The position numbers and the translations under genes are program-made. Positions 38,095 to 48,132 of a stretch of 64,000 bases of DNA are shown here, piece after piece. Numbering within the stretch: the first letter of the stretch is position 1; every line of letters starts with the position of its first letter. Origin of the DNA: Tritrichomonas musculus (Eukaryota > Parabasalia > Tritrichomonadida > Tritrichomonadidae); assembly GCA_039105265.1 (NCBI GenBank), contig JAPFFF010000019.1:893501-957500 (forward strand). The letters run 5' to 3'. Under the pieces are notes generated by a model that ran no database searches, was not told the DNA's origin, and saw only the letters and a list, made by a program, of their open reading frames with translations.

Positions 38095-38586
38095 ATGACA
38101 GACGAAGTACCTCAAAATAAGAAAGAATCTCAAAGAACGCTAACTCCTCAACAAGCCCGTGAGGCAAAAGATGCTTTTGACCTCTTTGATACTACAGGAA
38201 CAGGATTAATTGAACAAAAAGAATTAAAAATTGCTTTAATGACACTAGGATTTGATCCAACAAAAGAAGATATTCGACGTCTTGTGGCTGATCTTGATTC
38301 TAATAATACAAATACTATCGACTTCAACGATTTTTTGCAGATTATTAATGCTCTCCTTCCAACAAGAAATCCTCGTCAAGAACTTGAGGAAGCATTTCAT
38401 CTTTTCGATATTGATGGAACTGGAAAAATCTCCTTCAAAAATCTCAAGGATGTTGTTGCAAGTATGGGTGAGCAGCTTACTGAGCAAGAAATCATAGAAA
38501 TTATTGCTGAAGCTGATAAAACTGGTGATGGTGAAATTTCACTTGAAGAATTTATTGATTTAATTCAGGATAATGCGATCTTTTAA
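38095..38586 (+). CDS. Centrin
   Basis: 163 residues, typical centrin length (~165-170). A short basic N-terminus is followed by four EF-hands with loops DTTGTGLIEQKE, DSNNTNTIDFND, DIDGTGKISFKN and DKTGDGEISLEE. Loop 2 lacks the usual Gly at position 6 and has Asn instead, so it may bind calcium poorly; loops 1, 3 and 4 look competent. Centrin-specific blocks include QAREAKDAFDLFDTTGTG and DIRRLVADLD. The sequence ends NAIF, not the classic KKTSLF. It works at basal bodies and associated contractile fibres and may also serve in DNA repair or mRNA export. Calmodulin is excluded by loop spacing and the N-terminal extension. Confidence 0.92.
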   Translation: MTDEVPQNKKESQRTLTPQQAREAKDAFDLFDTTGTGLIEQKELKIALMTLGFDPTKEDIRRLVADLDSNNTNTIDFNDFLQIINALLPTRNPRQELEEAFHLFDIDGTGKISFKNLKDVVASMGEQLTEQEIIEIIAEADKTGDGEISLEEFIDLIQDNAIF

Positions 38587-38729
38587 ATTGTATTTGGAAT
38601 TTTACGAAGTTATCAGTTACTGTGAATTATTTAAAAATATTACTAATAGAAATATAGTATTAATCGATAGAAATATATTTTTATTTGCTCGATTTTTTTT
38701 TTTTATTATATATAAATTGATTCATACAA

Positions 38730-38760
<31 letters not shown>

Positions 38761-38799
38761 AGAAAACAGAAAATGAAAATCAATACATAATTAATAATA

Positions 38800-40197
38800 T
38801 TATGAATTGAATTCTTCCAGTGATGTTAGTACTTTGTTTTTTGGTCTTTGCTTATAAGTAAAACCTAAAAATGCAAAATCTTGTAAATCTTTCGCGCGAG
38901 GAATGTTTCCACCTGTCTCATTTGGCATTGGTTCTATTTCGTCAAAATTGGATGTGTCAGTTGGTGAAGATAACTTTGGTATAAAAGGAGGCTTATTTGC
39001 AAAAGGTTCATCAAAGTTGAAGCCATTCAAAAAAGGATGTTGAATTATTTGGTCATAAGTATATCTGTCTTGCTCATAGCAAAGAAGATGTTTCATCAAA
39101 TCAATAGCTTCAGGAGAAACATTTTGATTTGGATAAAAGCGAAGTACCTGCGGCCATCGAACAATTCGTATAGCTGTATCTTTATCTGTATCTGAAGCAA
39201 ATGGAGTAAACCCGTAAAGCATTTCATACATTATTATGCCAAGACTCCAAAAATCGCACATGATTGATGGGCTCTGATTATAAATCATCTCTGGTGCAGC
39301 GTAATCAATAGAAGCAGCTTGAGTTGCACTTCTTTTTCGACGGCACTGGTGTGATAAGTTGGATGAATTTTCAAGGTCAGTTTGCTCATCTATCATATCT
39401 TGTAATTGTTCGAGTAAATTGCGTAGTCTATTGTCATCTAGTCTTTGGTAATTGGTAGCTAGTCCAAAATCAGCTAATTTAATATGTCCAGAACTTGAGA
39501 TAAGAACATTATCTGGTTTTAAGTCACGATGGACGAATCCAAGTTCATGCACTGAATGCATTGCAAGAAGTAATTCCCCAACATAAAATTGTACGGCAGG
39601 AATTGGAAATGTATTATATTTTATAAGCGTTCCCATCAAATCTCCTCCAGGTACGTATTCTAATACTAAATAAAGATATTGTTCATCTTGAAACGAACAA
39701 ATTAAATCTACAATCCAAGGATTATCTGAAATTGATAAAACTTCTCGTTCTGATCGAACATTCATGACTTGATCATTAAATATAATATTTGCTTTTTTAA
39801 GAACTTTTAAAGCAAAAATTTCTGATGTAGTCTTATCTGCTGCAAGCCATACCTCGCCATATCCTCCACGACCAATTAGACGAATTCTTTCATATCTTTC
39901 TGCTTTAAATTTTGTCCTCATTATTCGTGTGATTTTACTTTCTTCTTCAACGAATTGGTTAAAAAAGTTTTCATTTTCCTGCTTTGAAAAATTACGAGCA
40001 TTTAATTGTGATACGCATTTATCATATCGAGTTTTTCTCTCTATCGCATCTTTTGAAATCTTTTGATAATGTTTTTTAAAGTAATTCTTTAATGATTCAA
40101 CTTTTAATTCTGTTTGTCGTGCAAGTTCTGTTTCAGATGGTTGTTGATTAAAACCAAAGTATAATGACATAGCTGCCGGTCTACGAACAACTGACAT
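38800..40197 (-). CDS. NDR/LATS-family AGC protein kinase
   Basis: 465 residues from the ATG at 40195-40197; a longer frame starts at TTG and is discounted. The helical N-terminal region (~15-95) is the Mob-binding NTR of NDR kinases. The kinase domain has the Gly loop IGRGGYGEVWLA, FALKVLKK, FVHRDLKPDNVLI, LADFGLA and DYAAPEMI. Between DFG and APE there is an NDR-type insert ending in basic residues CRRKRS, as in the autoinhibitory segment. The activation segment reads AASIDYAAPEM where most relatives have VGTPDY. The C-terminal hydrophobic motif DFAFLGFTYK carries the Thr phosphorylated by Ste20-type kinases. Such kinases control morphogenesis and cytokinesis with Mob proteins. All catalytic residues are present. 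Confidence 0.92.
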   Translation of the reverse strand: MSVVRRPAAMSLYFGFNQQPSETELARQTELKVESLKNYFKKHYQKISKDAIERKTRYDKCVSQLNARNFSKQENENFFNQFVEEESKITRIMRTKFKAERYERIRLIGRGGYGEVWLAADKTTSEIFALKVLKKANIIFNDQVMNVRSEREVLSISDNPWIVDLICSFQDEQYLYLVLEYVPGGDLMGTLIKYNTFPIPAVQFYVGELLLAMHSVHELGFVHRDLKPDNVLISSSGHIKLADFGLATNYQRLDDNRLRNLLEQLQDMIDEQTDLENSSNLSHQCRRKRSATQAASIDYAAPEMIYNQSPSIMCDFWSLGIIMYEMLYGFTPFASDTDKDTAIRIVRWPQVLRFYPNQNVSPEAIDLMKHLLCYEQDRYTYDQIIQHPFLNGFNFDEPFANKPPFIPKLSSPTDTSNFDEIEPMPNETGGNIPRAKDLQDFAFLGFTYKQRPKNKVLTSLEEFNS

Positions 40198-40407
40198 TGT
40201 CTTGTTGGTAAAAACCAAAAATTTATCTTTTCAAAATTTTCTGTAAACATTTGAGATGGTATTAAAACATGTCAAAATATAAAAATCTTGTTTTGTGTTT
40301 TAATATAAATTTAAAAAATAATAATAAAATTAAGTATGATTTCTGAACATTATTTCTATTTGTTTTTTTCTGACAATACAATGAAAATTAATAATTAATA
40401 TAGTGAA

Positions 40408-41511
40408 TTACTTATTCGCAGATTGAAGAAGTCGATCAAGTTCTTCTTTTGCTTGGGTATGTTTTTGTATTAATTCTTTGAAAACAGAATCGGCGTCTGT
40501 ATGTGAAGGTTGTTCTTTTTTCAGCCACTGGCCAAGGAACAAGCTGTCGATCTGGTTTTCATTAACCCATGATGACAAAGTTTGTTTCTTTTGGTCCAAT
40601 GCCTCGATCCTTGATTGAAGTTCTTGATTTTCTCGAACAAGAGAATCAATATCAATTTCTACTGTTTCATCTGTTTTTTCTCTTGTCTTAAGAGATTGTA
40701 GTTCATGTCTAAGAGATTTCAATTGTTCTTCAACTTTTTGAGTTTGTTGCTGTCTCTGGGCATCCAATTCAGCAACTTCATCTCTTTTTTGTTTTTCAAC
40801 ACGTTGTAACTCTTCTTCCTGTACTTCATATTGAATGGATGCTTTTTGGTATTCTTTTTCAATTTGTGAAAGTTTTTCTGAAGCTTCGTTAATTTCTAAA
40901 ATTAAATCCAAAGAATCGGATCCATCCTGAGTTTTTATACCCAAATCTGTTTTTAGTTGTTGATTCAATTGTTCAAGATCTTTCGTTCGAGCTTCAATTG
41001 CTTGTTTTTTTGCTTGTAATGAAATAATAGAATTTTCGATATTTTCCATATCACGAGCAATCGAAGCTCTGCCATTTTCTAATGACTCGCATAGTTCTCG
41101 TGCAAGATTTACTTCTTCTTCGAGATCTGATAAAGTTGAAGAGTTAAGTTCTTCCATTCTCGTTAATTCACGTTTTTTTGTCATAAACAATGCTTCGAGA
41201 GCATTTATCTGATCTTCGATTGATAAATCGACTGAATTTCCAAAGTCACGACATTGTTCCTTTAAATTATCGTTTTTCTCTTGTACGTTTGCTAAAGTTT
41301 TTTTTAATTCTGCTTCTTCTTGTTGAACTTTTTCGATTTCTGTTGTTTCAGATGATGAAAAAAACGAAGACAAAAAGCTTGGGCTAGAAGTTTGCACGTT
41401 TTTTAATTGTTCTGATAATGTATGATTTTCATTTTTTAAACGTAAGACATCATTTTGGACACGTTGGAATTCTTCAATACTGATTGTACCTGTATCTTCA
41501 GGATTGGTCAT
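40408..41511 (-). CDS. Coiled-coil protein of unknown function
   Basis: 367 residues from the first ATG. Residues 1-45 are mixed, ~46-60 a Ser/Phe-rich linker (SPSFLSSFFSSSETT), and ~62-310 nearly continuous heptads, with a few breaks near 195-205 (GIKTQDGSDSL) and 280. The C-terminal ~50 residues include WVNENQIDSLFLGQWLKKEQ, a possible short folded or helical-hairpin motif. There are no catalytic motifs. It may be a cytoskeletal or tether protein. It is transcribed divergently from the small membrane protein, 243 bp apart. Confidence 0.8.
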   Translation of the reverse strand: MTNPEDTGTISIEEFQRVQNDVLRLKNENHTLSEQLKNVQTSSPSFLSSFFSSSETTEIEKVQQEEAELKKTLANVQEKNDNLKEQCRDFGNSVDLSIEDQINALEALFMTKKRELTRMEELNSSTLSDLEEEVNLARELCESLENGRASIARDMENIENSIISLQAKKQAIEARTKDLEQLNQQLKTDLGIKTQDGSDSLDLILEINEASEKLSQIEKEYQKASIQYEVQEEELQRVEKQKRDEVAELDAQRQQQTQKVEEQLKSLRHELQSLKTREKTDETVEIDIDSLVRENQELQSRIEALDQKKQTLSSWVNENQIDSLFLGQWLKKEQPSHTDADSVFKELIQKHTQAKEELDRLLQSANK

Positions 41512-41743
41512 TATTTTTAATTATTATTAGTTTAATTAGAATAAATGGAGAAAAAAATTCGCCTTATATGACCATAATTTTGTTTGACTGAAATTTGTTT
41601 TTTTAGTCCAAAATTGAAAATTAAAAAACTAATATAGATGAAATATTGATTCATTCATTAGGGCAAATATTTTATTAGGGCAAATATCTTCACAAATTTA
41701 TCTATCGATCAAATTTTATTCAATCACTATTGAAAATTCTATC

Positions 41744-41749
41744 TCATAA
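41744..41749 (+). promoter_or_regulatory. Candidate initiator TCATAA of the small membrane-protein gene
   Basis: TCATAA lies within TCTCATAATTAAG, 11 nt before the ATG, and fits TCA(C/T)(A/T). Confidence 0.4.
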
Positions 41750-41754
41750 TTAAG

Positions 41755-42192
41755 ATGCGCTATAGCCAACAGCCTCGCGCATTTACTGATGAAAAAAGAA
41801 AAGAATTATGGCTTAAAAATATTATTTGGTGTGTCATGACAGGATGTGGCCTTTTTTTAATTGGCTGGCAAATGAAGATAATTCAACGTTTCAAAAGAGG
41901 TAACTTTCTCGAAAAGAACTCTTTTAGATTTTGTGTAATTATGTTCTTTTTATTTATTATAATCGCTTTTTATTTGATATTAGTTACAAAAAACATCGGG
42001 CCCGGTCAAGATCGAGCTCACATAATGCAAAGAGATTACCCCATCGCTGCTTATTCAATGACAGCATTAGCACTGATTTTGATTGTTGGATCCTTCATTT
42101 TCTCCACTGATCTTCTTGGAGCACTTGGAATTCTATTCTTTTTCTGTTTTTGGGGATTTTTCATTAATGCCATTTTTGTTTGTGCTTATTAA
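41755..42192 (+). CDS. Four-pass membrane protein, TMEM128-like
   Basis: 145 residues. Four hydrophobic segments lie at roughly 22-40, 59-80, 97-114 and 118-143. A basic N-terminus (MRYSQQPRAFTDEKRKELWL) precedes the first. The pattern of IAFY at the end of TM2, a short charged loop ending in DYPIAAY, and an F...LLG...FF finish resembles the TMEM128 family of ER-type small membrane proteins, whose function is unknown. That assignment is tentative because the family is short and poorly conserved. The frame, initiator and hydrophobic topology make the gene call itself good. Confidence 0.7.
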   Translation: MRYSQQPRAFTDEKRKELWLKNIIWCVMTGCGLFLIGWQMKIIQRFKRGNFLEKNSFRFCVIMFFLFIIIAFYLILVTKNIGPGQDRAHIMQRDYPIAAYSMTALALILIVGSFIFSTDLLGALGILFFFCFWGFFINAIFVCAY

Positions 42193-42522
42193 ATTTGCTG
42201 CTTTCTATGTTTTTACTTTTTACCTTTATGTCAGAAAAAAAATTATTAATTTACATGAAATCTACAAAACTTCTCCATCTCTTTCGCCAAAATTGGAATA
42301 ATAGTAATAATCCAAAATTTAACTTGAAAAAATCAGATTAAAAATTTATCTTATTTTTTTATTCGATATTTAATATTTGGAGTTGTCTTCAGTCATCAAA
42401 AAAAAAAAAAAAATGAAAGAAGTAGAAAACAAATGCTACTTTAATTGTTGTTGTTTTTTTTTTTTTTTTTTTTTTTTTCTTTAAATAAAAAAAAGATAAT
42501 AACACTGCAGAGTATAACTTAC
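42193..42522. other. Convergent intergenic region with T-run
   Basis: This ~330-bp spacer contains A-run (42399-42412) and T-run (42456-42478) sequences that could pair as a hairpin. No gene is seen. Confidence 0.5.
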
Positions 42523-45261
42523 TTACTCAGGATTTTCTGCAAGTTGGTTGATCTTTGCATCAAGTTCTTCACTAGTAATACTTGGTAATCCGTCAGCAAG
42601 CTTGTTGATTAGCGAACTATCAGCTGGATTACTTTCAACAGCACTTTCAGTAACGGTCGAACTCATTGTTGGAGGTTGGTTTGCGTTGATGTTTATGTTG
42701 ATTTTAATATCAAGTTCTTCTTTTTCAGCTGGAGTTGCGGGAGCTGGTGATGGAGATGCTGGAGTTTGTAAATCAGCTGGTTCTGAATCAAGTAATTCAT
42801 CAAGATCAACATTTTCATTGCCATCATCCAAATCATCTGCGTTAATTAAATCAAGAATATCTTCTTCTTCGTTACCACCAAGTTCGTTTTGTATATCTGA
42901 TGGAAGTTCTGGTTCAGAATTACGATCTTGATTTTGTTGTTCTTGTGATTTTTCTGGTTGATCCTGTTGTGAGGTTTGTTCTTTATCTTGGCTATGTTGC
43001 TCTTGATCAAGATTTTGTTGTTCTTGAGTTTGTGGTTCGTCATTAATATCATCTAATAATTCAAGATCAATATCATCTTCTTTTTGTTGTTCTTCTTCTT
43101 GTTGATGATTTTCATTTAAGATTTCATCATTATTGATTTCTGCTTCTCTTTTAACTGGTTCTTCATTAAGATCGATATCGCTGAATTCTTCTTCTTCTTT
43201 GAGATCAATATCGCTAATATCACTTGGGTTGAAGTTAGCAAGATCATCATCTAAAGACATTTCGCCTAAATCATCATCTTTGAGATCAATATTAAATTTA
43301 ACTTCACCGTCATTATTATCGTTATTTCCATCTTTGGCATTGTCAACCAATGTAAAGTCTTTATCTTCTTCTTTATTGTTGAGTTCATCTTGATTCCTCT
43401 TCTTTGCTTTTTCATTGAGGTCTTGGTCACTTGGTGAGTCAATGTTGAATTGAACATCTAATTCATCATCTGAATGGTCGATATCTAAATCATCAATATC
43501 GTTTTTATTATTGCCTTGTTTATTGGATTTATCTTTGCCTGAAGCATCAATGCGGATATCAAGATCGTCATCATCAAGATCATGAGCATCTCCTTCATTT
43601 AAGAAATCAGATTGTTCAACATCTGATGGTCCATCTATCGGCTTTTTATTATCATTGAGACCTTCTTTAATTTGAACATCGTCGTCATCATCGTCATCAT
43701 AATAACTGTGTTCTATTTCTTCTTCTTCGCCATTTTCTTTGTGAATATGGTGGTGTTTTCGCAATGGAGACTTAGGGAATGGCATCTCATCAGGTTCTGG
43801 TGGAACAAAGACAATGGACTCGTCTGAATCACTAGAAATATTAAGATTGTCAAGGGTAGTTGTAAGCATTGTCATTGGATTCATATTAATATCTTCATTA
43901 TAATTTTCTGAATCTAAAAATGATTTCACTTTGTATTTTTCCATATCGCGTGGTGAAAAATTGGATATCCTAGAAGGAGAAATTGGAGGGCTTTGCTGAT
44001 TTTGATCCGATTCATTTTGTTTATTGTCAGCTGATTGTCGATTTTTCTTTGATGCTGATGAATAAGATTGATCGTCTGAAGCTGACAATAAATTGTATTT
44101 TTGCTTTGGTTGTTTTATCTTTTTATCTTCGGCACTCGATTCGACATTTGAATTGCTATTTTTATTTTGTTGCTTCTTTCGTGCTGATGATATAGATGAT
44201 GACTTTGAATGTGCAGATGATGAACTGTCCAAATTTGGTGATGAAACAGAATTAACGCCTTCACGTTGATCATTCCCTCTTCCGCTAGAGTTACGTTTCT
44301 TTCTTCTTTCATAATTAGTAGCAAGCTTTAGAGCTTTGAGAATTTCTTTCTTTTTCTTTTCTTTTTCTTCGTCATAATCAGTAGTTGCATCGCTTTTTAT
44401 GTTCTTACTTGCTTTGCTAGATTTGCTGTTTGCACTTTCTTGATTAGAATCAATATTTCTGTTCTGAAGTTTAGGAGATGAATTTTTAGGAGAACTGCTT
44501 CCACTAATGAGACTTCCTTCAGATATAGCAGAGTTGCTAGTTTGAGTTGTCTCAGTCTTTGTGGAATTTTGCTTTTTCTTTTTGATAATACGTCGGTTTA
44601 TTGAATCAGATGGAGAATTTGATAAAGGTTGGGAGGCTTTTTTGGGTGTTGAATTCGACCGTGAGTTTGACTGTGATGATTGAAGTGTATTTTCGTCGGA
44701 GTCCGATAATGTATTAATAGGTTTTGACAGTGCTTTTTTTTCATTTGCAGGTTCTTGTTTTTCTCTAATAGGAAAACTTTTTGAAGCGTCTTCGTCGCTT
44801 GAGTCAGTATAAATTGATTTTATACGTGGAGAAGTTGATGAGGATCCAGCGATTGATGGTGTTTTCTTTTTGTTGCTTGAACTTTTGGTTGATTTGGAAT
44901 TCTTGTTATGGGATGAAGCAGAAATTTCTGATGAACTAAGAACTTGTTCTATATCAGAAATGTCGCTTTTTTTGCTAGAGCCAGACTGAATTGAATTTCT
45001 CGACTTTTGATCATTTTTGTTAGCATTATTATTATTATTTTCGGATGCTTCAGAAAGTGATGACTTTATTGATGGTGTTGAAGATAACTTATGATCGATG
45101 TTATTTGCATTCTTTTTTGAATCTGCTTGAAATTTCAAATTATCATTCTCGAGCAACGAAGCTAGGTCATAGGATTTTATTTCATTGCGAAACTGCTTTA
45201 AATTCTCTCTGATTGCGCAAAGCTGGTCTTTAAGTGAGCCATTGTTATTGGATTTGCTCAT
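42523..45261 (-). CDS. Large acidic, Ser/Asn/Asp/Glu-rich disordered protein
   Basis: 912 residues from the first ATG. A short helical N-terminus (LKDQLCAIRENLKQFRNEIKSYDLASLLEN) is followed by ~450 residues rich in Ser, Asn and Lys with KK/RR clusters. Then come ~400 strongly acidic residues (repeated DIDL, DDLD and EEE, for example KFNIDLKDDDLGEMSLDDDL), and a Gln/Pro-rich end finishing in a short helical segment (LDAKINQLAENPE). There is no globular domain or enzyme motif. The charge separation (basic first half, acidic second half) suggests a nuclear or chromatin/nucleolar or scaffold protein, but this is only inference. It may phase-separate. Function unknown. Confidence 0.8.
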   Translation of the reverse strand: MSKSNNNGSLKDQLCAIRENLKQFRNEIKSYDLASLLENDNLKFQADSKKNANNIDHKLSSTPSIKSSLSEASENNNNNANKNDQKSRNSIQSGSSKKSDISDIEQVLSSSEISASSHNKNSKSTKSSSNKKKTPSIAGSSSTSPRIKSIYTDSSDEDASKSFPIREKQEPANEKKALSKPINTLSDSDENTLQSSQSNSRSNSTPKKASQPLSNSPSDSINRRIIKKKKQNSTKTETTQTSNSAISEGSLISGSSSPKNSSPKLQNRNIDSNQESANSKSSKASKNIKSDATTDYDEEKEKKKKEILKALKLATNYERRKKRNSSGRGNDQREGVNSVSSPNLDSSSSAHSKSSSISSARKKQQNKNSNSNVESSAEDKKIKQPKQKYNLLSASDDQSYSSASKKNRQSADNKQNESDQNQQSPPISPSRISNFSPRDMEKYKVKSFLDSENYNEDINMNPMTMLTTTLDNLNISSDSDESIVFVPPEPDEMPFPKSPLRKHHHIHKENGEEEEIEHSYYDDDDDDDVQIKEGLNDNKKPIDGPSDVEQSDFLNEGDAHDLDDDDLDIRIDASGKDKSNKQGNNKNDIDDLDIDHSDDELDVQFNIDSPSDQDLNEKAKKRNQDELNNKEEDKDFTLVDNAKDGNNDNNDGEVKFNIDLKDDDLGEMSLDDDLANFNPSDISDIDLKEEEEFSDIDLNEEPVKREAEINNDEILNENHQQEEEQQKEDDIDLELLDDINDEPQTQEQQNLDQEQHSQDKEQTSQQDQPEKSQEQQNQDRNSEPELPSDIQNELGGNEEEDILDLINADDLDDGNENVDLDELLDSEPADLQTPASPSPAPATPAEKEELDIKINININANQPPTMSSTVTESAVESNPADSSLINKLADGLPSITSEELDAKINQLAENPE

Positions 45262-46188
45262 TTGTTGTATTTTGATCCAAAAATATGTTTATATTTTTAT
45301 AATTGACCTTTTTTAATTTATAACCGATCAAAAAATTAACCTTGTATGGTGACCGTTAATACTAAAAAAAAAACGTTTATAAACGGTCCTAAGGAGGAGA
45401 TTAGAAAATTGAATAGAAATTTTGAAAACATTGAATATTCAATAAGTTAAAACGTTCATTTTATTTTTAAAAATAAAATATGTTTTTTGAAAAAAAAATT
45501 TTAATATTTTATTAATATATTAAAAAAAATGATATATTGCAATTAGATGGTATATTATTAATGGAAAATATTTAATTATAATTAATATTAAATATGAAAA
45601 CACCAAATTAAACTTAACCTTTTTTGAATTCCATTTAAAAATTGAAATGTTTACAATTATTTTTTATATTAAAAAAACGTGAATTTATGTTTTTTTAACA
45701 TAGGAATATCATATAATTTAATTAAAATGGGTGCCTTTTTAAAAAAGATTTGAATCTTAAACATATAAAAAGCCTTTAACCTGCCAAATTGAAACAACTT
45801 AATGAAAAAAAAATGTATTTATTCTTCATTTAAATTAATAAAGCAATATTAATTATTGTTGAAATATATTCAATGAAAAACAAAGGAAATATAAGCTGAT
45901 CAGAAATAATACAACAAATTAAAGATAATAATTATTATTTCTTTATCTAATATTGATTATAAACCAGATATATTATATTGATAAAAGTTTGTTCTAGTTC
46001 ATCATTTAATTTTAAAATATAAATAAGAAATTAACAAAAAAAACCTTAATTTAAAAAATTTAACAACAAAAATAAGCAAGTAGCAAAATAGTAATTATTA
46101 TGAATAAATTCTAGTTTGATGTTTTTCTATTCAACTTAAACTCAAAATAAATAGATTATATGTTTGATGAGAAATATAATTAAATAAT
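45262..46188. other. AT-rich intergenic region, no gene seen
   Basis: This ~930-bp spacer is extremely AT-rich. It has no ORF, terminal repeats or tRNA-like box. A GC-richer patch, AAACGGTCCTAAGGAGGAG, occurs near 45381-45399 but has no partner motif. Confidence 0.5.
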
Positions 46189-48132
46189 CTACTTTTGAAA
46201 CAAAGATGGTTCATTTTCTAAGAGCCAGTCAAAGGTAATTTTAAGTGAATCAGCGATATTGCATGATATTCGTAATGTTGATGTATCATCAATAACAGGT
46301 CCAAGTCTATCTATCTTCAATAAACCAGGTAGCACGACTGGAGGATCACATCTGTCACCAATAGATCTCATCAAAGGGCTTGGAGGACCAATATTGGTTA
46401 TTTCTATTCCTTTTAGCAAAGATTCTGCCAATTTTATAACTTTTACAGTTTGCTCAAATGCATCATTAGCTTTTTCATTATCACAGTGATATATTCCCTG
46501 AATAATTCTGATTTTATTTGATATTGCTTTAACAGATTGTTCAGTTAACTTTTCTTTACTGTCAACAAGAGAATTGTATAAAAGTGGATCAAGTGATTTG
46601 CAGCAACTATATTGAATGAGCTCAATGACGCATTTAGGAACATTCATTTGACGCATATTCTGTAAAAAAAGAAAAGTTTCATTCTGGACAAGGGTAATAG
46701 AGCTTAAATCATTTGAATCTAATTGTGAAATATCAATTGATGAAGCTAGAACAGCTACCATACTCTGATTGAGTAAAAGAGCCATTTTATTCATGTATTC
46801 TTCAAAAAATGGTAATACATCTGTATAAACTGTGGTAAATGGAATTGCTTCATATATCATTTTCGTACCAAAGTGAAGAACAGTTGTTAAAAGGGAAAGA
46901 AGCTCTGGAACAGAGTGCGATATCTTCATTGTGCTTTCAATCGCTTTTTTTATTGGACTCATTAAAAGATTAAATTGAATGTTAGTTAGATTTGATACTT
47001 CAAATAGTTTAAACTCTTTAAATGGGCGTATTAAATCATCAGAAAAGTCTGCATTTCGAAATTTTGGATGCGATATAGTTTTAAATGCAACCATTGAAAA
47101 TTGTGTTAAACCTTGTTTAAAAGCAATCGATTCAAGAGCATTGTGTTGCTCCTCAAGAGTATGAATATAAATCTTTTGTATTTGATATTGTGCAATATCT
47201 TCATTTGACCTTTCGCCAAGAGAGCTACTACTCACACTGTAAAATGGAAGATCAAGAGCTAAATCAAAAATACTAGGGCGCCCTTCATACAAATCTTTGC
47301 CTCGATTAGTGCTATATGCCATGCCTTTTTTACCTTTTTTTTTTTCATTGGTGTCGTTATAATCATAATCATAATAATAATCATATTCATTCAAATCTGC
47401 TTTTTCGTTAGCACTGATAATTGGACTTGACTGTAATGCTTTTCTAGGTTTTTCTACTTTAGTATTTTTCTGTTCAGCAGTTATATCAGAACTACGATAT
47501 TTTTGCTTATTGGGTAAATCTTTTGTATCTTTAGAAGAATCATCACTCGTTGTTTTAACTGGTTGTGGATCTTGTGTTTTAAATGTTGATTCCGGTGATA
47601 ATGGTGAAAATGAAACATTTTGATTATTTGTAGAATAATCGGAAATCATATTTGGGGAAATGTCATTTAAGCTAGATCTTTTTGTTGGTGAAAAGAATGA
47701 TGATGGCATGCCATGTGGATAATCTTTTTGTAAAACGATTACAGCATTATAAAAAAAGGATACTGTTGTTTCATCATCAAGTTGAAAGTCTGCCTTTCTT
47801 ACTTCGCTACTTGATGGAGATGGTAAATTTGCTAAATCAAGTTTCCATTTTCCAATGCTCTTTTCGCTGTTATCAGAAATATTTTTAATACCAATTTTGA
47901 TTTTTAAATTACTTGTGGAGTACTTTCCTTTATCTCCTTTTTTTAAAGAGAAGCCAACAGAGAATTCATTATTGAAAACAGCAATATTATCTGAATCAAG
48001 AACTTGATCAACCGTTCTGCGTGAAAAATTATGGTTCTTTTTACGTGAAAAATTTATAAAAACTAAATCATTGATGTGATCTTGGAATTTTAGCATACAG
48101 GCTCGAAAAAAAGCATAAACTTTCGTAGGCAT
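46189..48132 (-). CDS. NT-C2 (EEIG1/EHBP1 N-terminal) domain protein
   Basis: 647 residues from the ATG. Residues ~10-145 fit an NT-type C2 domain: HINDLVFINFSRKKNHNF, FSVGFSLKKGDKG, LKIKIGIKNISDNSEKSIGKWKLDLANL and a final FFYNAVIVL strand. Such domains bind membranes and link to endocytic recycling or, in plants and protists, to organelle movement. Residues ~150-275 are Ser/Lys-rich linker with a Tyr/Asp tract (DYYYDYDYND). Residues ~300-647 are all-helical and somewhat like a DIL/globular tail (PFFEEYMNKMALLLNQSM; GLLKIDRLGPVID). It probably acts as a membrane-trafficking or motor adaptor; the C-terminal assignment is uncertain. Confidence 0.7.
   Translation of the reverse strand: MPTKVYAFFRACMLKFQDHINDLVFINFSRKKNHNFSRRTVDQVLDSDNIAVFNNEFSVGFSLKKGDKGKYSTSNLKIKIGIKNISDNSEKSIGKWKLDLANLPSPSSSEVRKADFQLDDETTVSFFYNAVIVLQKDYPHGMPSSFFSPTKRSSLNDISPNMISDYSTNNQNVSFSPLSPESTFKTQDPQPVKTTSDDSSKDTKDLPNKQKYRSSDITAEQKNTKVEKPRKALQSSPIISANEKADLNEYDYYYDYDYNDTNEKKKGKKGMAYSTNRGKDLYEGRPSIFDLALDLPFYSVSSSSLGERSNEDIAQYQIQKIYIHTLEEQHNALESIAFKQGLTQFSMVAFKTISHPKFRNADFSDDLIRPFKEFKLFEVSNLTNIQFNLLMSPIKKAIESTMKISHSVPELLSLLTTVLHFGTKMIYEAIPFTTVYTDVLPFFEEYMNKMALLLNQSMVAVLASSIDISQLDSNDLSSITLVQNETFLFLQNMRQMNVPKCVIELIQYSCCKSLDPLLYNSLVDSKEKLTEQSVKAISNKIRIIQGIYHCDNEKANDAFEQTVKVIKLAESLLKGIEITNIGPPSPLMRSIGDRCDPPVVLPGLLKIDRLGPVIDDTSTLRISCNIADSLKITFDWLLENEPSLFQK

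Noticed and set aside
40198-40218. TTG start of the NDR kinase
   Set aside because: The ATG seven codons later is the ordinary start; the extra residues are not conserved in NDR kinases.
45381-45399. GC-rich patch resembling an endonuclease or rRNA-like motif
   Set aside because: The only signal is one short run in an AT-rich spacer, without a paired or repeated partner.
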